64,000 nucleotides of DNA from Rhizohabitans arisaemae (GCF_025996515.1 NZ_BLRH01000060.1:248001-312000), one strand, 5' to 3'; positions 17,696-25,753 are shown, counted from the stretch's first letter. Translations and numbers: made by a program. Notes: generated by a model from the letters alone, not told the origin.

Positions 17696-17933
17696 AGATC
17701 GTGATCAGCTCGTTGACCTCATCAACCTTGAAGTAGAGGATGCCCGACCCACCAAAGATGGCCTGCCGATACTCAGGCTCATCCGCGTAGAGGACTCGCG
17801 CGTCCCACGGCTTCTCAATCAGGTCAACAGTCGAGGCGAGCAGGGCATCAAGAGCTTCCTCTGGGAAGCCTTTCATCTGCGCCAATGCCGCCACGTGAAG
17901 CTCCACGCGGTAGTTCACCGACGCCTGGCCCAT
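17673..17933 (-). CDS. ParE/RelE-like toxin-fold protein
   Basis: 86 residues with a layout like type II toxins: an initial strand (VNYRVELHVAALAQM), a helix containing PEEALDALLASTVDLIE, then strands ARVLYADEPEYRQAIFG, GSGILYFKVDEVNEL and ITIFNVTWIG. The paired aromatic/charged residues Y-A-D-E-P-E-Y-R-Q are reminiscent of the RelE/ParE superfamily, but catalytic residues cannot be assigned by eye. It overlaps the 3' end of the upstream DUF6247 gene by 19 nt on the same strand, the order expected for antitoxin then toxin. Role as an mRNA interferase or gyrase poison is inferred from context only. Confidence 0.5.
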   Translation of the reverse strand: MGQASVNYRVELHVAALAQMKGFPEEALDALLASTVDLIEKPWDARVLYADEPEYRQAIFGGSGILYFKVDEVNELITIFNVTWIG

Positions 17934-18205
17934 CCTGGGAACGCCTCGTCCATCGATACGAACTCCTCAGTCCGTCCTTCACGAACCGCTCGTTCGGCCC
18001 GATCGAAATCGGGGTTGGACACTGCAATCGCGTGCAATCGCCAGACATGCAGGAGCTCACGGAGCTGCTTGAAGCGCCACACCTCATGGGCTGCGTCCAA
18101 GGCACTGTGGTATTCGCCGAGGAACTGCTCATGCCATCTTTCCGGCAGGATGCGCAGAATCTCCGCTGGATCGTATCCAGTCTCATGAAGCGGCTCAGCA
18201 GACAT
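17915..18205 (-). CDS. DUF6247 family protein, putative antitoxin
   Basis: 96 residues. The run YDPAEILRILPERWHEQFLGEY, then SALDAAHEVWRFKQLRELLHVWRL, matches my memory of DUF6247 proteins, short helical proteins widespread in actinomycetes. A C-terminal acidic/hydrophobic tail (EEFVSMDEAFPGW) could wrap a toxin partner. It is immediately upstream of, and overlaps, a ParE-like small gene, the usual type II module arrangement. The ATG at 18205 is unopposed by any competing start. A nested inverted repeat at 18310-18346 lies about 105 bp upstream and could be the operator of this pair or of the divergent HAD gene. Confidence 0.6.
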   Translation of the reverse strand: MSAEPLHETGYDPAEILRILPERWHEQFLGEYHSALDAAHEVWRFKQLRELLHVWRLHAIAVSNPDFDRAERAVREGRTEEFVSMDEAFPGWARRR

Positions 18206-18309
18206 GACCCCAGGTTAACCCGTGATCCAGACATCGGTGGCGAAACCCGGTTCGCCGTAGCGCGGAAGATAGATCGCTGGTGATGGGCTCCGGCGATTCG
18301 GTCTCGCGC

Positions 18310-18346
18310 AGGTTCACAGGCGGGAAGCCTGTAATCGGGTGAACCT
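18310..18346. promoter_or_regulatory. Nested inverted repeat between divergent genes
   Basis: AGGTTCAC (18310-18317) pairs with GTGAACCT (18339-18346), and inside it ACAGGC (18316-18321) pairs with GCCTGT (18327-18332). It sits between the DUF6247/ParE-like pair and the HAD gene and ends 20 bp before the HAD start. Confidence 0.4.
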
Positions 18347-18366
18347 AGGACCGCTAGTCTGCGGCC

Positions 18367-18870
18367 ATGCTGGATGCTAGGGACCGACCAGTGCTGTTCC
18401 TTGACGTCGACGGGCCGCTCATTCCATTCGGGTCCCCACAGCCGTATCGCAGTGGGCACTCAGGCGACCAGGCAGCGTCGCTTCCCGCGGGTTCGAACCC
18501 GCTCCTGTCCAGGATCGATCCCCGGCACGGATTGTGGCTGTCCGCACTGCCGTGCGATCTGGTGTGGGCGACGACATGGATGGCCGACGCGAACGACGTG
18601 ATCGGACCGATTCTCGGCTTGCCCGAGTTGCCGGTGGTGGACTGGCCGGACGAGACGGAGGAGGGCCCGCTGCACTGGAAGACGCGTGGTCTGGTCGACT
18701 GGGCGGCCGGCCGCTCATTCGTCTGGGTCGACGACGAGATCACCGATGCCGATCGCATCTGGGTGGCGGCGCATCACAACGGGCTGTCCTTCCTCCATCG
18801 CGTCGATCCTCGCCGTGGCCTCGCCCGTGCGGACTTCGCCGAAATCGCCGGCTGGCTGTCCCAGCTGTGA
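18367..18870 (+). CDS. HAD-superfamily hydrolase domain protein
   Basis: 167 residues. RPVLFLDVDGPLIPFG at the N-terminus supplies the D-x-D-G nucleophile motif of HAD phosphatases. WATTWMADAND is the usual second region with the conserved Thr, K104-type residue lies in LHWKTRGLVDW, and FVWVDDEITDAD is the D-D motif for magnesium. A compact length and no obvious cap fit the small HAD_18-like family found in actinomycetes, whose substrates are unknown. No ribosome site precedes the ATG, so the message may be leaderless. It stands alone between the putative toxin-antitoxin pair and the PIG-L gene. Confidence 0.75.
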   Translation: MLDARDRPVLFLDVDGPLIPFGSPQPYRSGHSGDQAASLPAGSNPLLSRIDPRHGLWLSALPCDLVWATTWMADANDVIGPILGLPELPVVDWPDETEEGPLHWKTRGLVDWAAGRSFVWVDDEITDADRIWVAAHHNGLSFLHRVDPRRGLARADFAEIAGWLSQL

Positions 18871-18953
18871 TCGATCGATCCGCCGGTCGCACGCTCCTTT
18901 CATTCCCTGCGGACACGGACCGGGATCAAGACTGACCTGGCCGACCGGTGGTT

Positions 18954-19757
18954 CTACGTTTGGGTGGCGGGTGTGCGGAGGACGTCGTCGTACAGGGTGG
19001 TGGTCGGGGAAGCGGCGGGGTCGATGAACCATTCTCGCCCGAGTAAGAGGCCGAAAACAGGGAGAGGCAGCCGGATCAGGAGTCTGAAGGCGAGCGCGGC
19101 TCGACCTTTCCCGTACACCTGCGATCGGTGGGCGGCGAGGGCCGCGCGTTTCCGGGCGGAGAAGCGGCGGACGTCGACCCGGTGCGTGATCTCGGCTCGA
19201 GAGCTGTACGCCGTACGGATGACCTGCGGGTCGTAGCGGACCAGGATCCGCAGCTTGCGCATGATCGTGAGCAGGCGCACGATCGGGTCTCGCGGAAGCG
19301 TCGCCTCCAGAACCCGGATGCCGGTCAGCTCGGCGGCGAGCGCACCGATGCGATGCACCTTCACATGGTCTCGGTGACCATACCCGCCCTGAGCGTCGTA
19401 GCTCAGCAACAGATCGGCGTGCTCTTCCCGGAGCAGTTCGGCGAGCCGTTCCGCGGCTTCGTCATCGGGTACTCGGGCGAATCGCGGGCGGTCGGGCGGA
19501 TCGGGGAAGAGTATGGGCCCGTGCCCGCTGTCGGCATAGCCGAGATGCACCACCCGGCCGACCCCCAGCACCGCGGCGGCGGCCCTCAGTTCATCCAGCC
19601 GTGCCTGCCCGTCGGCACCGGTCGCCTCGCCCATAACCCCGTCGCAGGCCACCGCGACGATCACCCGATGCCCCTCGGCGGCCAGCCTCGCCAGCGTCCC
19701 CCCGGTCAGGAGAGCTTCATCATCAGGATGTGCGTGAAATGCGAGGATCGTAGCCAT
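18954..19757 (-). CDS. PIG-L family N-deacetylase (LmbE-like)
   Basis: About 267 residues from the ATG at 19757. ILAFHAHPDDEALLTGGTLA carries the zinc-ligand His and Asp-Asp of the PIG-L fold, and GYGHRDHVKVHRIG supplies the second histidine pair. Family members remove acetyl groups from GlcNAc-containing substrates such as GlcNAc-inositol (MshB) or a mycothiol S-conjugate (Mca), and others act in antibiotic or lipid pathways. Nothing in the neighbourhood points to one substrate. The open frame reaches 19811, but the extra 18 residues are not family-like, and the usual M-A-T-I-L-A-F-H start is at 19757. A basic C-terminal region (about 200-240) precedes a hydrophobic stretch. Confidence 0.85.
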   Translation of the reverse strand: MATILAFHAHPDDEALLTGGTLARLAAEGHRVIVAVACDGVMGEATGADGQARLDELRAAAAVLGVGRVVHLGYADSGHGPILFPDPPDRPRFARVPDDEAAERLAELLREEHADLLLSYDAQGGYGHRDHVKVHRIGALAAELTGIRVLEATLPRDPIVRLLTIMRKLRILVRYDPQVIRTAYSSRAEITHRVDVRRFSARKRAALAAHRSQVYGKGRAALAFRLLIRLPLPVFGLLLGREWFIDPAASPTTTLYDDVLRTPATQT

Positions 19758-20067
19758 GCCGACCCATGCTCCCAGATAGGAAACGCTTCTGAGGTGAATC
19801 CATGTGATCACGAATCCCTATGCGGGACGTGATCATTGCCACTGCCAAGGTGCCTGGCCCGACCTGCCGATCGGAGTCGTCGGCAGATGCCGCAAATTCG
19901 GGGATGGAAGGCACACCATGAACTGGCGTGGTTCACGTGCTCATTCCAGCTGATTGTTACCAACCGTGTTGCACGGGCCACGCCAGACGTGGAGGAATCA
20001 GCACAAGACGAAACTCTTCTGGAGATGGAGGACGGCACGCCCGGGCTGACCAGGCAGCAGTGGAACA
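19758..20067. other. Intergenic stretch before the AlbA/ParA operon
   Basis: 310 nt with lower GC than its flanks. A weak 82-codon frame exists on the + strand (19836-20084) but lacks a ribosome site, has no recognisable domain and overlaps the next gene, so I see no supported gene. The promoter of the AlbA/ParA operon is expected here. Confidence 0.4.
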
Positions 20068-21252
20068 ATGACGGGCATGACTGACCTCGCGGACGTCCTC
20101 GGCGACCAGGAAAGCATGGTGGTGGAGTTCAAAGAGTCCGCCAACGACGGCAAGAAGATCGGGCAGGCGATCTGCGCCCTGGCCAACGACTTGTGTGGTC
20201 GAGGCGGCGGAGACCTGCTCATCGGTGTGGACAGGCACGGGCGACCGCTGACCGAGGTGCGGACTTTTGACAGCGATCTACTCAAGGTAACCGAGCACCG
20301 CGATAGCGGCAAGATCCTGCCCCGACCTTCGATGACCGTGGAGAAGGCCACGTTCAAAGGGCAGACGATCATTCGGGTTCAGGTCGAGGCATCAACGACG
20401 CCGCCGGTCCGTTACGACGGTGTGGTTTGGGTACGGCCGGGGCCGACAACCCGTAAGGCTCACACCGAGGATGAGCGGATCCTGGCCGAGCGCCGACGGG
20501 CCGCCGACGGCCCCTTCGAGGGAAGGCCCGTTCCGGGAAGCACACTGGCCGATCTTGATCTACGGCTCTTCCAGTCCACCTATCTTCCTTCTGAGGTCGC
20601 CCCGGAGGTGATCGAAGAGAACGGGCGTCCGGAACTCCTCCAGCTCAACAGCCTTCGTCTGGCCGATGCGACCGGCATACCTACGGTGCTCGGTCTGCTG
20701 GTGCTTGGCTACGACCCGAGCGCCTTCATCCCCGGCGCTTATCTGCAGTTCGTCAGATTCGACGGAGGCGATATGGCCGCCGGCATCATTGACGAGCAAG
20801 AGTTGCGGGTCAACGTGGTTGACCTCACTGAGCGATTGGTAGCCCTGATGAAGGGTCATCTCCATACCCGGGTGGTGGAACAGTCGGGTTTCCGCGAACG
20901 CCCACAGCCCGATTACCCCATTAGCGCACTGCGCGAGGTCTGTATGAACGCGGTGATGCACCGTAACTATGAGACCTCTAACGCACCGATCCGCATCCTA
21001 TGGTTCGCTGACCGGATCGAGGTTTCCAATCCCGGCGGGCCTTATGGGCAAGTACGTGAAGATAACTTCGACCGGGTTAACGACTATCGCAACCCATCCT
21101 TGGCTGCTGCCATGAAGTCTCTCGGATACGTTAATCGCTTCGGCCGAGGCATTTCCCGGATACAAGCCGAGCTTGGGGTGAACGGTAACCCTCAGGCGGA
21201 GTTCAATGTTGATGCCTCGTCATGGTCGGTCACCCTGAGGCAAGCGTCATGA
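20068..21252 (+). CDS. AlbA_2 (Schlafen-like) plus GHKL-ATPase C-terminal domain protein
   Basis: 394 residues. The N-terminal domain (about 15-125) has ESMVVEFKESAND, AICALANDLCGRGGGDLLIGVD and a late VRYDGVVWVRPGPTTRKA, the marks of the AlbA_2/Schlafen-like nucleic-acid-binding domain. The C-terminal part (about 280-390) has ISALREVCMNAVMHRNYE, FADRIEVSNPGG and a final NPSLAAAMKSLGYVNRFGRGI, the divergent histidine-kinase-type ATPase found in AlbA regulators. Proteins of this build are called putative transcriptional regulators, and some are parts of antiphage systems. Its last four bases (ATGA) overlap the start of a ParA-family gene, so the two are co-translated. The codon bias is softer than in the surrounding chromosome. 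DNA or RNA target is unknown. Confidence 0.8.
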   Translation: MTGMTDLADVLGDQESMVVEFKESANDGKKIGQAICALANDLCGRGGGDLLIGVDRHGRPLTEVRTFDSDLLKVTEHRDSGKILPRPSMTVEKATFKGQTIIRVQVEASTTPPVRYDGVVWVRPGPTTRKAHTEDERILAERRRAADGPFEGRPVPGSTLADLDLRLFQSTYLPSEVAPEVIEENGRPELLQLNSLRLADATGIPTVLGLLVLGYDPSAFIPGAYLQFVRFDGGDMAAGIIDEQELRVNVVDLTERLVALMKGHLHTRVVEQSGFRERPQPDYPISALREVCMNAVMHRNYETSNAPIRILWFADRIEVSNPGGPYGQVREDNFDRVNDYRNPSLAAAMKSLGYVNRFGRGISRIQAELGVNGNPQAEFNVDASSWSVTLRQAS

Positions 21253-22283
21253 TCTCCATCGCGTTCTTCAACAACAAGGGCGGTGTGGGGAAGACGACGT
21301 TGACCTATCACCTGGCCCACATGTTCCAGCGGATCGGGCGCCGAGTCCTTGCAGTCGATCTTGACCCGCAGGCGAACCTCACCTCCGCGTTTCTCGACGA
21401 AGACGACCTGGCCATCCTCTGGGCCGAGCCGGAGAGCCCGGCGTGGGGCGCTGTCAATCCCAAGCTGTTCGGGCCGATCGCTCGGCGCATCACTGGACAA
21501 GCCGGGACAGTGGCGGCGTCTGTCAAGCCGATCATGGAGGGCCTGGGCGACGTCCGGTTCTACGCACCGACCCGAATTGTGGACGGACTATGGCTGGTAC
21601 CGGGCGACCTGGACCTGAGCGCCTTCGAGGACAAACTATCGGAAGCTTGGCCGCGTTGTGTTGTGGGCGCACCCGACGCGCAGCGAACTACCACTGCGTT
21701 CTACCGCATCATCGACGACGCTGCGCGCCAGATCGACGCCGACATCGTCTTGATAGACGTAGGGCCCAACCTGGGGGCGATCAACCGTGCCGCCCTGCTG
21801 GCCGCCGACACGGTTCTGATGCCTCTTGCCGCGGATCTCTTCTCACTCCGAGGCTTGCGCAACCTCGGTCCCGCACTCCGTGACTGGAGGACGACATGGC
21901 AGAGCCTTGTACTGCCCAAGGTGCCCCCAGCTATCCCCGCACCGACCGGCGAAATGCGCCCCCTCGGTTATGTGATCATGCAGCCCACCATGCGGCTGGA
22001 CCGACCGGTTAAAGCGTATCTGCGGTGGTTGGAGCGTATCCCCCACGTCTTCGCGGAGTCGGTGCTGAACGAGGATTCCGTCCTGCGGTCCTATGAAATC
22101 GGCACCTTGAGGAACTATCAGAGCCTCATGCCGCTTGCACACGACGCACGTAAGCCGATGTTTGACCTAAAGGCTGCTGACGGCGCATTGGGAAGCACTC
22201 AGACCTACGTGCTCAAGTGCCGTGCCGAGTTTCAACAGCTGGCCGAGAACGTGCTGCAACGGCTTGTCGAAATGGGAGCATAA
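21249..22283 (+). CDS. ParA/MinD-type P-loop ATPase
   Basis: 344 residues. FNNKGGVGKTTLTYHLAHMF near the start is a deviant Walker A with the signature lysine, VLAVDLDPQANLTSAFL gives switch I and ADIVLIDVGPNLGAINRAAL is the Walker B/switch II part. Long insertions after DPQANLTS (about 60-130) and near residue 215-250 are not seen in chromosome-partitioning ParA. The frame is ATGA-coupled to the AlbA-like gene, with GAGG 8 nt upstream of the ATG. No ParB-like gene or parS-like repeat follows, so plasmid or chromosome partitioning is unlikely. A paired role with the AlbA/ATPase protein, for example in defence or regulation, is more plausible but inferred. Lower GC suggests acquisition. Confidence 0.8.
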   Translation: MISIAFFNNKGGVGKTTLTYHLAHMFQRIGRRVLAVDLDPQANLTSAFLDEDDLAILWAEPESPAWGAVNPKLFGPIARRITGQAGTVAASVKPIMEGLGDVRFYAPTRIVDGLWLVPGDLDLSAFEDKLSEAWPRCVVGAPDAQRTTTAFYRIIDDAARQIDADIVLIDVGPNLGAINRAALLAADTVLMPLAADLFSLRGLRNLGPALRDWRTTWQSLVLPKVPPAIPAPTGEMRPLGYVIMQPTMRLDRPVKAYLRWLERIPHVFAESVLNEDSVLRSYEIGTLRNYQSLMPLAHDARKPMFDLKAADGALGSTQTYVLKCRAEFQQLAENVLQRLVEMGA

Positions 22284-22522
22284 AGCTCGGCCCGGCCATA
22301 TCGCTTATTCATAGCCATTCGCATATCTCGGTAACCATGAGCGTCATACCCAGATTCCTAACCAGGACTGCAAGGGACTGAATGGACTCATATAGGCGCG
22401 CCGGTCTGAAGCGTAAACGTCCAACCGCTAAAGGCGCCCTGATTCCTGCGGGCTATTTTATTGATATGCACAGAAACTACCGGTAACCCTAAAACAATGG
22501 GCTGGACCAAACTCTCCAAGTA
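22284..22522. other. AT-richer spacer after the AlbA/ParA operon
   Basis: 239 nt without a convincing frame. A weak hairpin (GCCC/GGGC followed by TATTTTATT) around 22435-22465 may terminate the operon. Confidence 0.35.
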
Positions 22523-22750
22523 GTGGTAGAACGGCGCTATGTGGCAGGTCATCCTAGGAGCATCTCTCTGTTGATCGGCGTTATCGGCGGCTTGCTTGCC
22601 GTCGGCAGCGGGAGCTCGGTCACCGAGGCCATCATGGGTGGCGCGGCAGCCGCTGGAGGCTTCGCCGGTCTTTGGATCGGGGGCAGCGCAGTGGTACGCA
22701 CATGGTCAGACTCTGCCGAGAAGACACGGAAGCCACCTGACAGCCCGTAA
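22523..22750 (+). CDS. Small glycine-rich membrane protein, hypothetical
   Basis: 75 codons with two hydrophobic helices, ISLLIGVIGGLLAVGSG and AAAAGGFAGLWIGGSAVV, and a charged C-terminal tail (DSAEKTRKPPDSP). The GTG at 22523 has no clear ribosome site; a TTG at about 22571-22573 is near an AGGAG but would trim the N-terminus to the first helix. Small two-helix proteins like this often sit at the edge of accessory regions. I do not recognise a family. It is separated from the ParA gene by 239 nt and converges on the acyl-CoA dehydrogenase. Confidence 0.4.
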   Translation: MVERRYVAGHPRSISLLIGVIGGLLAVGSGSSVTEAIMGGAAAAGGFAGLWIGGSAVVRTWSDSAEKTRKPPDSP

Positions 22751-22990
22751 GGCACTCGAACTTCGAAAGAGTTGCCGAGACATACGTGTCTCCCAGACTC
22801 TCCCAAGGAAGCTACTGGGGGGTCTCACCTGCGGACTCGTAGTTCACCCTTCACCCCAGGTCACATCAGGGACAGGTAAGACCATACGCAGCCACCCTTT
22901 CCGACCCCCTGTCCTATATCTACTGACATACCCCTTATCCGATAGCAGGCAGCTACAGCAACTATTTGGGCTGCAACCAGCAGAAACAGG

Positions 22991-23018
22991 CCCGACCTCC
23001 CAACAGCGGGAGGCCGGG
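22991..23018 (-). terminator. Hairpin after the acyl-CoA dehydrogenase gene
   Basis: CCCGACCTCCC (22991-23001) pairs with GGGAGGCCGGG (23008-23018) with one mismatch around AACAGC. It starts 8 nt beyond the stop codon of the leftward dehydrogenase gene. Confidence 0.6.
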
Positions 23019-23025
23019 TTCGGAG

Positions 23026-24189
23026 CTACTTGAGTAGTTGCCGGGCCATCACGACGCGCTGGATTTGGTTGGTGCCTTCGTAGATCTGGGTGATTTTGGC
23101 GTCGCGCATCATGCGTTCGACGGGGAAGTCCGAGGTGTAGCCGTAGCCGCCGAGGAGCTGGACGGCGTCCACGGTGATGTCCATGGCGGCGTCGGAGGCG
23201 GCGCATTTGCAGGCGCTGGAGAAGAAGGTGAGGTCGTCGACCCGTTCACCGTGCATGGCGCGTTCGGATTTTCCGGCGGCGGCGTAGGTGAGCTGGCGGG
23301 CGGCTTCCAGTTTCATCGCCATGTCGGCGAGCATGAACTGGACTCCTTGGAAGTCGGCGACGGGCTTGCCGAACTGCTTGCGCTCCTTGACGTAGCCGAG
23401 CGCGTAGTCGAGGGCGCCTTGGGCGATGCCGAGGGCTTGGGCGGCGATGGTGATCCGGGTGTGGTCGAGGGTGGCGAGCGCGGTTTTGAAGCCGGTCCCC
23501 TCGTCGCCGATCATCCGCCAGGCGGGGATGCGGCAGTTGTCGAAGTAGAGCTCCCGGGTCGGCGATCCCTTGATGCCGAGTTTCTTCTCCTTCGCCCCGA
23601 CTGAGAAGCCTTCGTCTCCTTTCTCCACGACGAACGCGGAGATCCCACGCGCCCCGGCCGCGGGGTCGGTCACGGCCATGACGGTGTAGTACTCCGATAC
23701 CCCCGCGTTGGTGATCCAGCGCTTCGTGCCGTTCAGCACATAGTGATCCCCGTCTCGGACCGCGGTGGTCCGCATGGCGGCCGCGTCGGAGCCGGCGTCC
23801 GGCTCGGAGAGCCCGTACGAGAACATGCCCTCCCCGCGCGCGGTCGGCTCCAGGTAGTGCCGTTTGAGCTCCTCCGAACCGACGAGGAGGAGCGGGACCG
23901 TGCCGAGCTTGTTCACGGCGGGGATCAGTGAGGAGGAGGCGCACGCCCTGGCCACCTCTTCGATGACGATCACGGTGGCGAGCGCGTCGGCTCCTGCGCC
24001 GCCGTACTCCTCGGGGATGTGCACGGCGTGCATATCCGCATCGACCAGAGCTTTGTAGACGTCCCATGGGAACTCGCCGGTCTCGTCGACCTCGGCGGCC
24101 CTCGGAGCGATCTTGTCGTCGGCAAGCGCCCGTACGGTCTCGCGGAGCATCTCGTGCTCCTCGGTCGGGGCATAGAGAGGGTAGCTCAT
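23026..24189 (-). CDS. fadE25: Acyl-CoA dehydrogenase (FadE25-like)
   Basis: 387 residues, normal for the family. FAD/substrate-binding marks are YGLSEPDAGSDAAAM, WITNAGVSEYY, and the C-terminal IYEGTNQIQRVVMARQLL, where the Glu of E-G-T-N is the usual catalytic base that removes the alpha proton of the acyl-CoA. The QLLGGYGYTSDFPVERMMRDAK segment is also canonical. Gene order with purE, purK, a GtrA protein, a PH protein, birA and accD5 further right matches the fadE25 neighbourhood of mycobacteria, which is why I use that symbol. The start ATG is 6 nt after a TACTAT -10 box, so the transcript is probably leaderless. A 12-bp palindrome overlaps that box and should repress it. Chain-length preference is unknown. 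Confidence 0.9.
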   Translation of the reverse strand: MSYPLYAPTEEHEMLRETVRALADDKIAPRAAEVDETGEFPWDVYKALVDADMHAVHIPEEYGGAGADALATVIVIEEVARACASSSLIPAVNKLGTVPLLLVGSEELKRHYLEPTARGEGMFSYGLSEPDAGSDAAAMRTTAVRDGDHYVLNGTKRWITNAGVSEYYTVMAVTDPAAGARGISAFVVEKGDEGFSVGAKEKKLGIKGSPTRELYFDNCRIPAWRMIGDEGTGFKTALATLDHTRITIAAQALGIAQGALDYALGYVKERKQFGKPVADFQGVQFMLADMAMKLEAARQLTYAAAGKSERAMHGERVDDLTFFSSACKCAASDAAMDITVDAVQLLGGYGYTSDFPVERMMRDAKITQIYEGTNQIQRVVMARQLLK

Positions 24190-24199
24190 ACCAGAATAG

Positions 24200-24211
24200 T
24201 AGGACGTCCTA
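24200..24211. promoter_or_regulatory. Palindromic operator TAGGACGTCCTA overlapping the -10 box of fadE25
   Basis: This perfect 12-bp palindrome overlaps the candidate -10 hexamer (minus strand TACTAT at 24201-24196) of the acyl-CoA dehydrogenase gene. The size and position fit a TetR-type fatty-acid regulator site. The divergent UDP-glucose dehydrogenase gene starts 80 bp away. Confidence 0.55.
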
Positions 24212-24291
24212 GAAACATCCGGTCAAGCGCGTCGGCCGTCTCGGGCTGTAACATGCGTCGGCAACCTCCGTCGCTACGAAAGGAGCATCTC

Positions 24292-25611
24292 GTGCCATAC
24301 CGCTTGACTGTGCTGGGCACGGGATACCTCGGCACCACCCATGCCGCATGCATGGCCGATATGGGCTTTGAGGTGCTCGGACTCGACGTCGACGAGGAAC
24401 GTGTCGCCCGGCTGTCGGCGGGAGAGCTCCCTTTTCACGAACCCGGCTTGGAAGAACTCCTCCAGGAGGGGATCCACTCCGGCCGGCTCCGCTTCACCAC
24501 CTCCTATGAAGAGGTCGCCGAGTTCGGCGACGTTCATTTCGTCTGTGTCGGCACCCCCCAGAAACCCGGTGAGAACGCCGCGGACGTCTCCTACCTGGAC
24601 GCCTGCATCGACTCCCTCGCCCCCCTGCTGACCCGGCGGGCCCTGGTGGTCGGCAAGTCGACCGTTCCGGTGGGCACCGCGGAGCGGCTCTCCGAGAAGC
24701 TGGTACGGCTCGCGCCCGCGGGTCAGGACGCCGAACTGGTCTGGAATCCGGAGTTTCTCCGTGAGGGTTTCGCGGTGCAGGACACGATGCGACCGGACCG
24801 GATCGTACTCGGGGTCCGCTCGGAGTTCGCCGAGAAGATCATGCGCGAGGTCTACGAGGTGATGATCGACAACGGTTGCCCGGTGGTCGTCACCGACTAC
24901 CCCACCTCCGAGCTGGTCAAGAGCGCCGCGAACGCCTTCCTCGCCACGAAGATCTCCTTCATCAACGCGATGGCCGAGGTCTGCGAGGCCTCCCACGCCG
25001 ACGTCAAACAGCTCTCCCTCGCACTCTCGTTCGACGAGCGGATCGGCGGCCGGTTCCTCAATCCGGGCCTGGGGTTCGGCGGCGGCTGCCTCCCCAAGGA
25101 CATCCGGGCGTTCATGGCCAGAGCCGACGAACTGGGGGTCGACCAGGCCCTCTCCTTTCTGCAAGAGGTCGACGCCATCAACATGCGGCGCCGGGCCCGG
25201 ATGGTGGACCTGGCCCGGGAGATGGTGGGCGGCTCCTTCGAGGGCTGCACGGTGGCCGTGCTCGGGGCCGCGTTCAAACCGCTCTCCGACGACATCCGCG
25301 ACTCCCCGGCCCTCGACGTCGCCGTGACGATCCGCCAGCAAGGCGGAGCTGTCACCGTCTACGACCCGAAAGCCCTGGAGAACGCCCGTAAGGCGCATCC
25401 TGAGCTCTCCTTCGGCACCTCGGCCCTGCACGCCGCCCGCGACGCCCACGTCGTCCTGCTGCTCACCGAATGGCAGGAATTCTGCGACCTCGACCCCGAG
25501 GAGCTGGGCGCCGTGGTGAGCACCCGCAACATGGTGGACGGCCGCAACGCCCTCGACGCCGAAACCTGGCGCGCCGCCGGCTGGCAGTACCGCGCCCTCG
25601 GCCGCCCGTAG
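24292..25611 (+). CDS. UDP-glucose/GDP-mannose dehydrogenase family enzyme (UDP-glucose 6-dehydrogenase)
   Basis: 439 residues. The N-terminal Rossmann fold is TVLGTGYLGTTHAACMADMG with the acidic GLDVDEERV, followed by FVCVGTPQ and GKSTVPVGTAE. The catalytic cysteine lies in NPGLGFGGGCLPKDIRAF, with the central helix lysine in TSELVKSAANAFLATKISFINAM. The C-terminal domain has GAAFKPLSDDIRDSPALDV. The reaction is two-step NAD-dependent oxidation of UDP-glucose to UDP-glucuronate, a precursor for polysaccharides and wall polymers. AAAGGAG stands 6 nt before the GTG at 24292; the frame is open much further left but only as antisense of the dehydrogenase gene. It may serve the glycopolymer enzymes at the left of the window. 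Confidence 0.9.
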   Translation: MPYRLTVLGTGYLGTTHAACMADMGFEVLGLDVDEERVARLSAGELPFHEPGLEELLQEGIHSGRLRFTTSYEEVAEFGDVHFVCVGTPQKPGENAADVSYLDACIDSLAPLLTRRALVVGKSTVPVGTAERLSEKLVRLAPAGQDAELVWNPEFLREGFAVQDTMRPDRIVLGVRSEFAEKIMREVYEVMIDNGCPVVVTDYPTSELVKSAANAFLATKISFINAMAEVCEASHADVKQLSLALSFDERIGGRFLNPGLGFGGGCLPKDIRAFMARADELGVDQALSFLQEVDAINMRRRARMVDLAREMVGGSFEGCTVAVLGAAFKPLSDDIRDSPALDVAVTIRQQGGAVTVYDPKALENARKAHPELSFGTSALHAARDAHVVLLLTEWQEFCDLDPEELGAVVSTRNMVDGRNALDAETWRAAGWQYRALGRP

Positions 25612-25684
25612 CCCGTACCCGCCGCAACGTCGCCAAGCGCCCGGGGCCGACCATCACCCCGATCCCGGGCACGCGAAACATTCT

Positions 25685-25753
25685 GTACGGGCGGAAGCCA
25701 GACCGATCACCCCGGTACGGCCCGCACCCGGCCCAGCGGCAGCCGTACCGGAC
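25685..25753. repeat. Direct repeat copy 1 (69 bp, hairpin-forming)
   Basis: The first 37 bp equal the second copy at 25814 exactly and the rest differs at a few bases. Within it CCGGTACGGC pairs with GCCGTACCGG, 10 bp, to form a hairpin of about 40 nt. Confidence 0.7.

Noticed and set aside
18480-18520. tRNA-like T-arm (GCGGGTTCGAACCCGC)
   Set aside because: No acceptor, D or anticodon arms fit around it and it lies inside the HAD coding sequence.
19836-20084. 82-codon + strand ORF before the AlbA-like gene
   Set aside because: No ribosome site, overlaps the next gene's start, and its composition is not protein-like.
20068-22750. Integrated plasmid or prophage remnant (because of the ParA)
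   Set aside because: No integrase, replication, capsid or ParB gene and no attachment-site duplication were seen; an operon within an accessory stretch explains it better.
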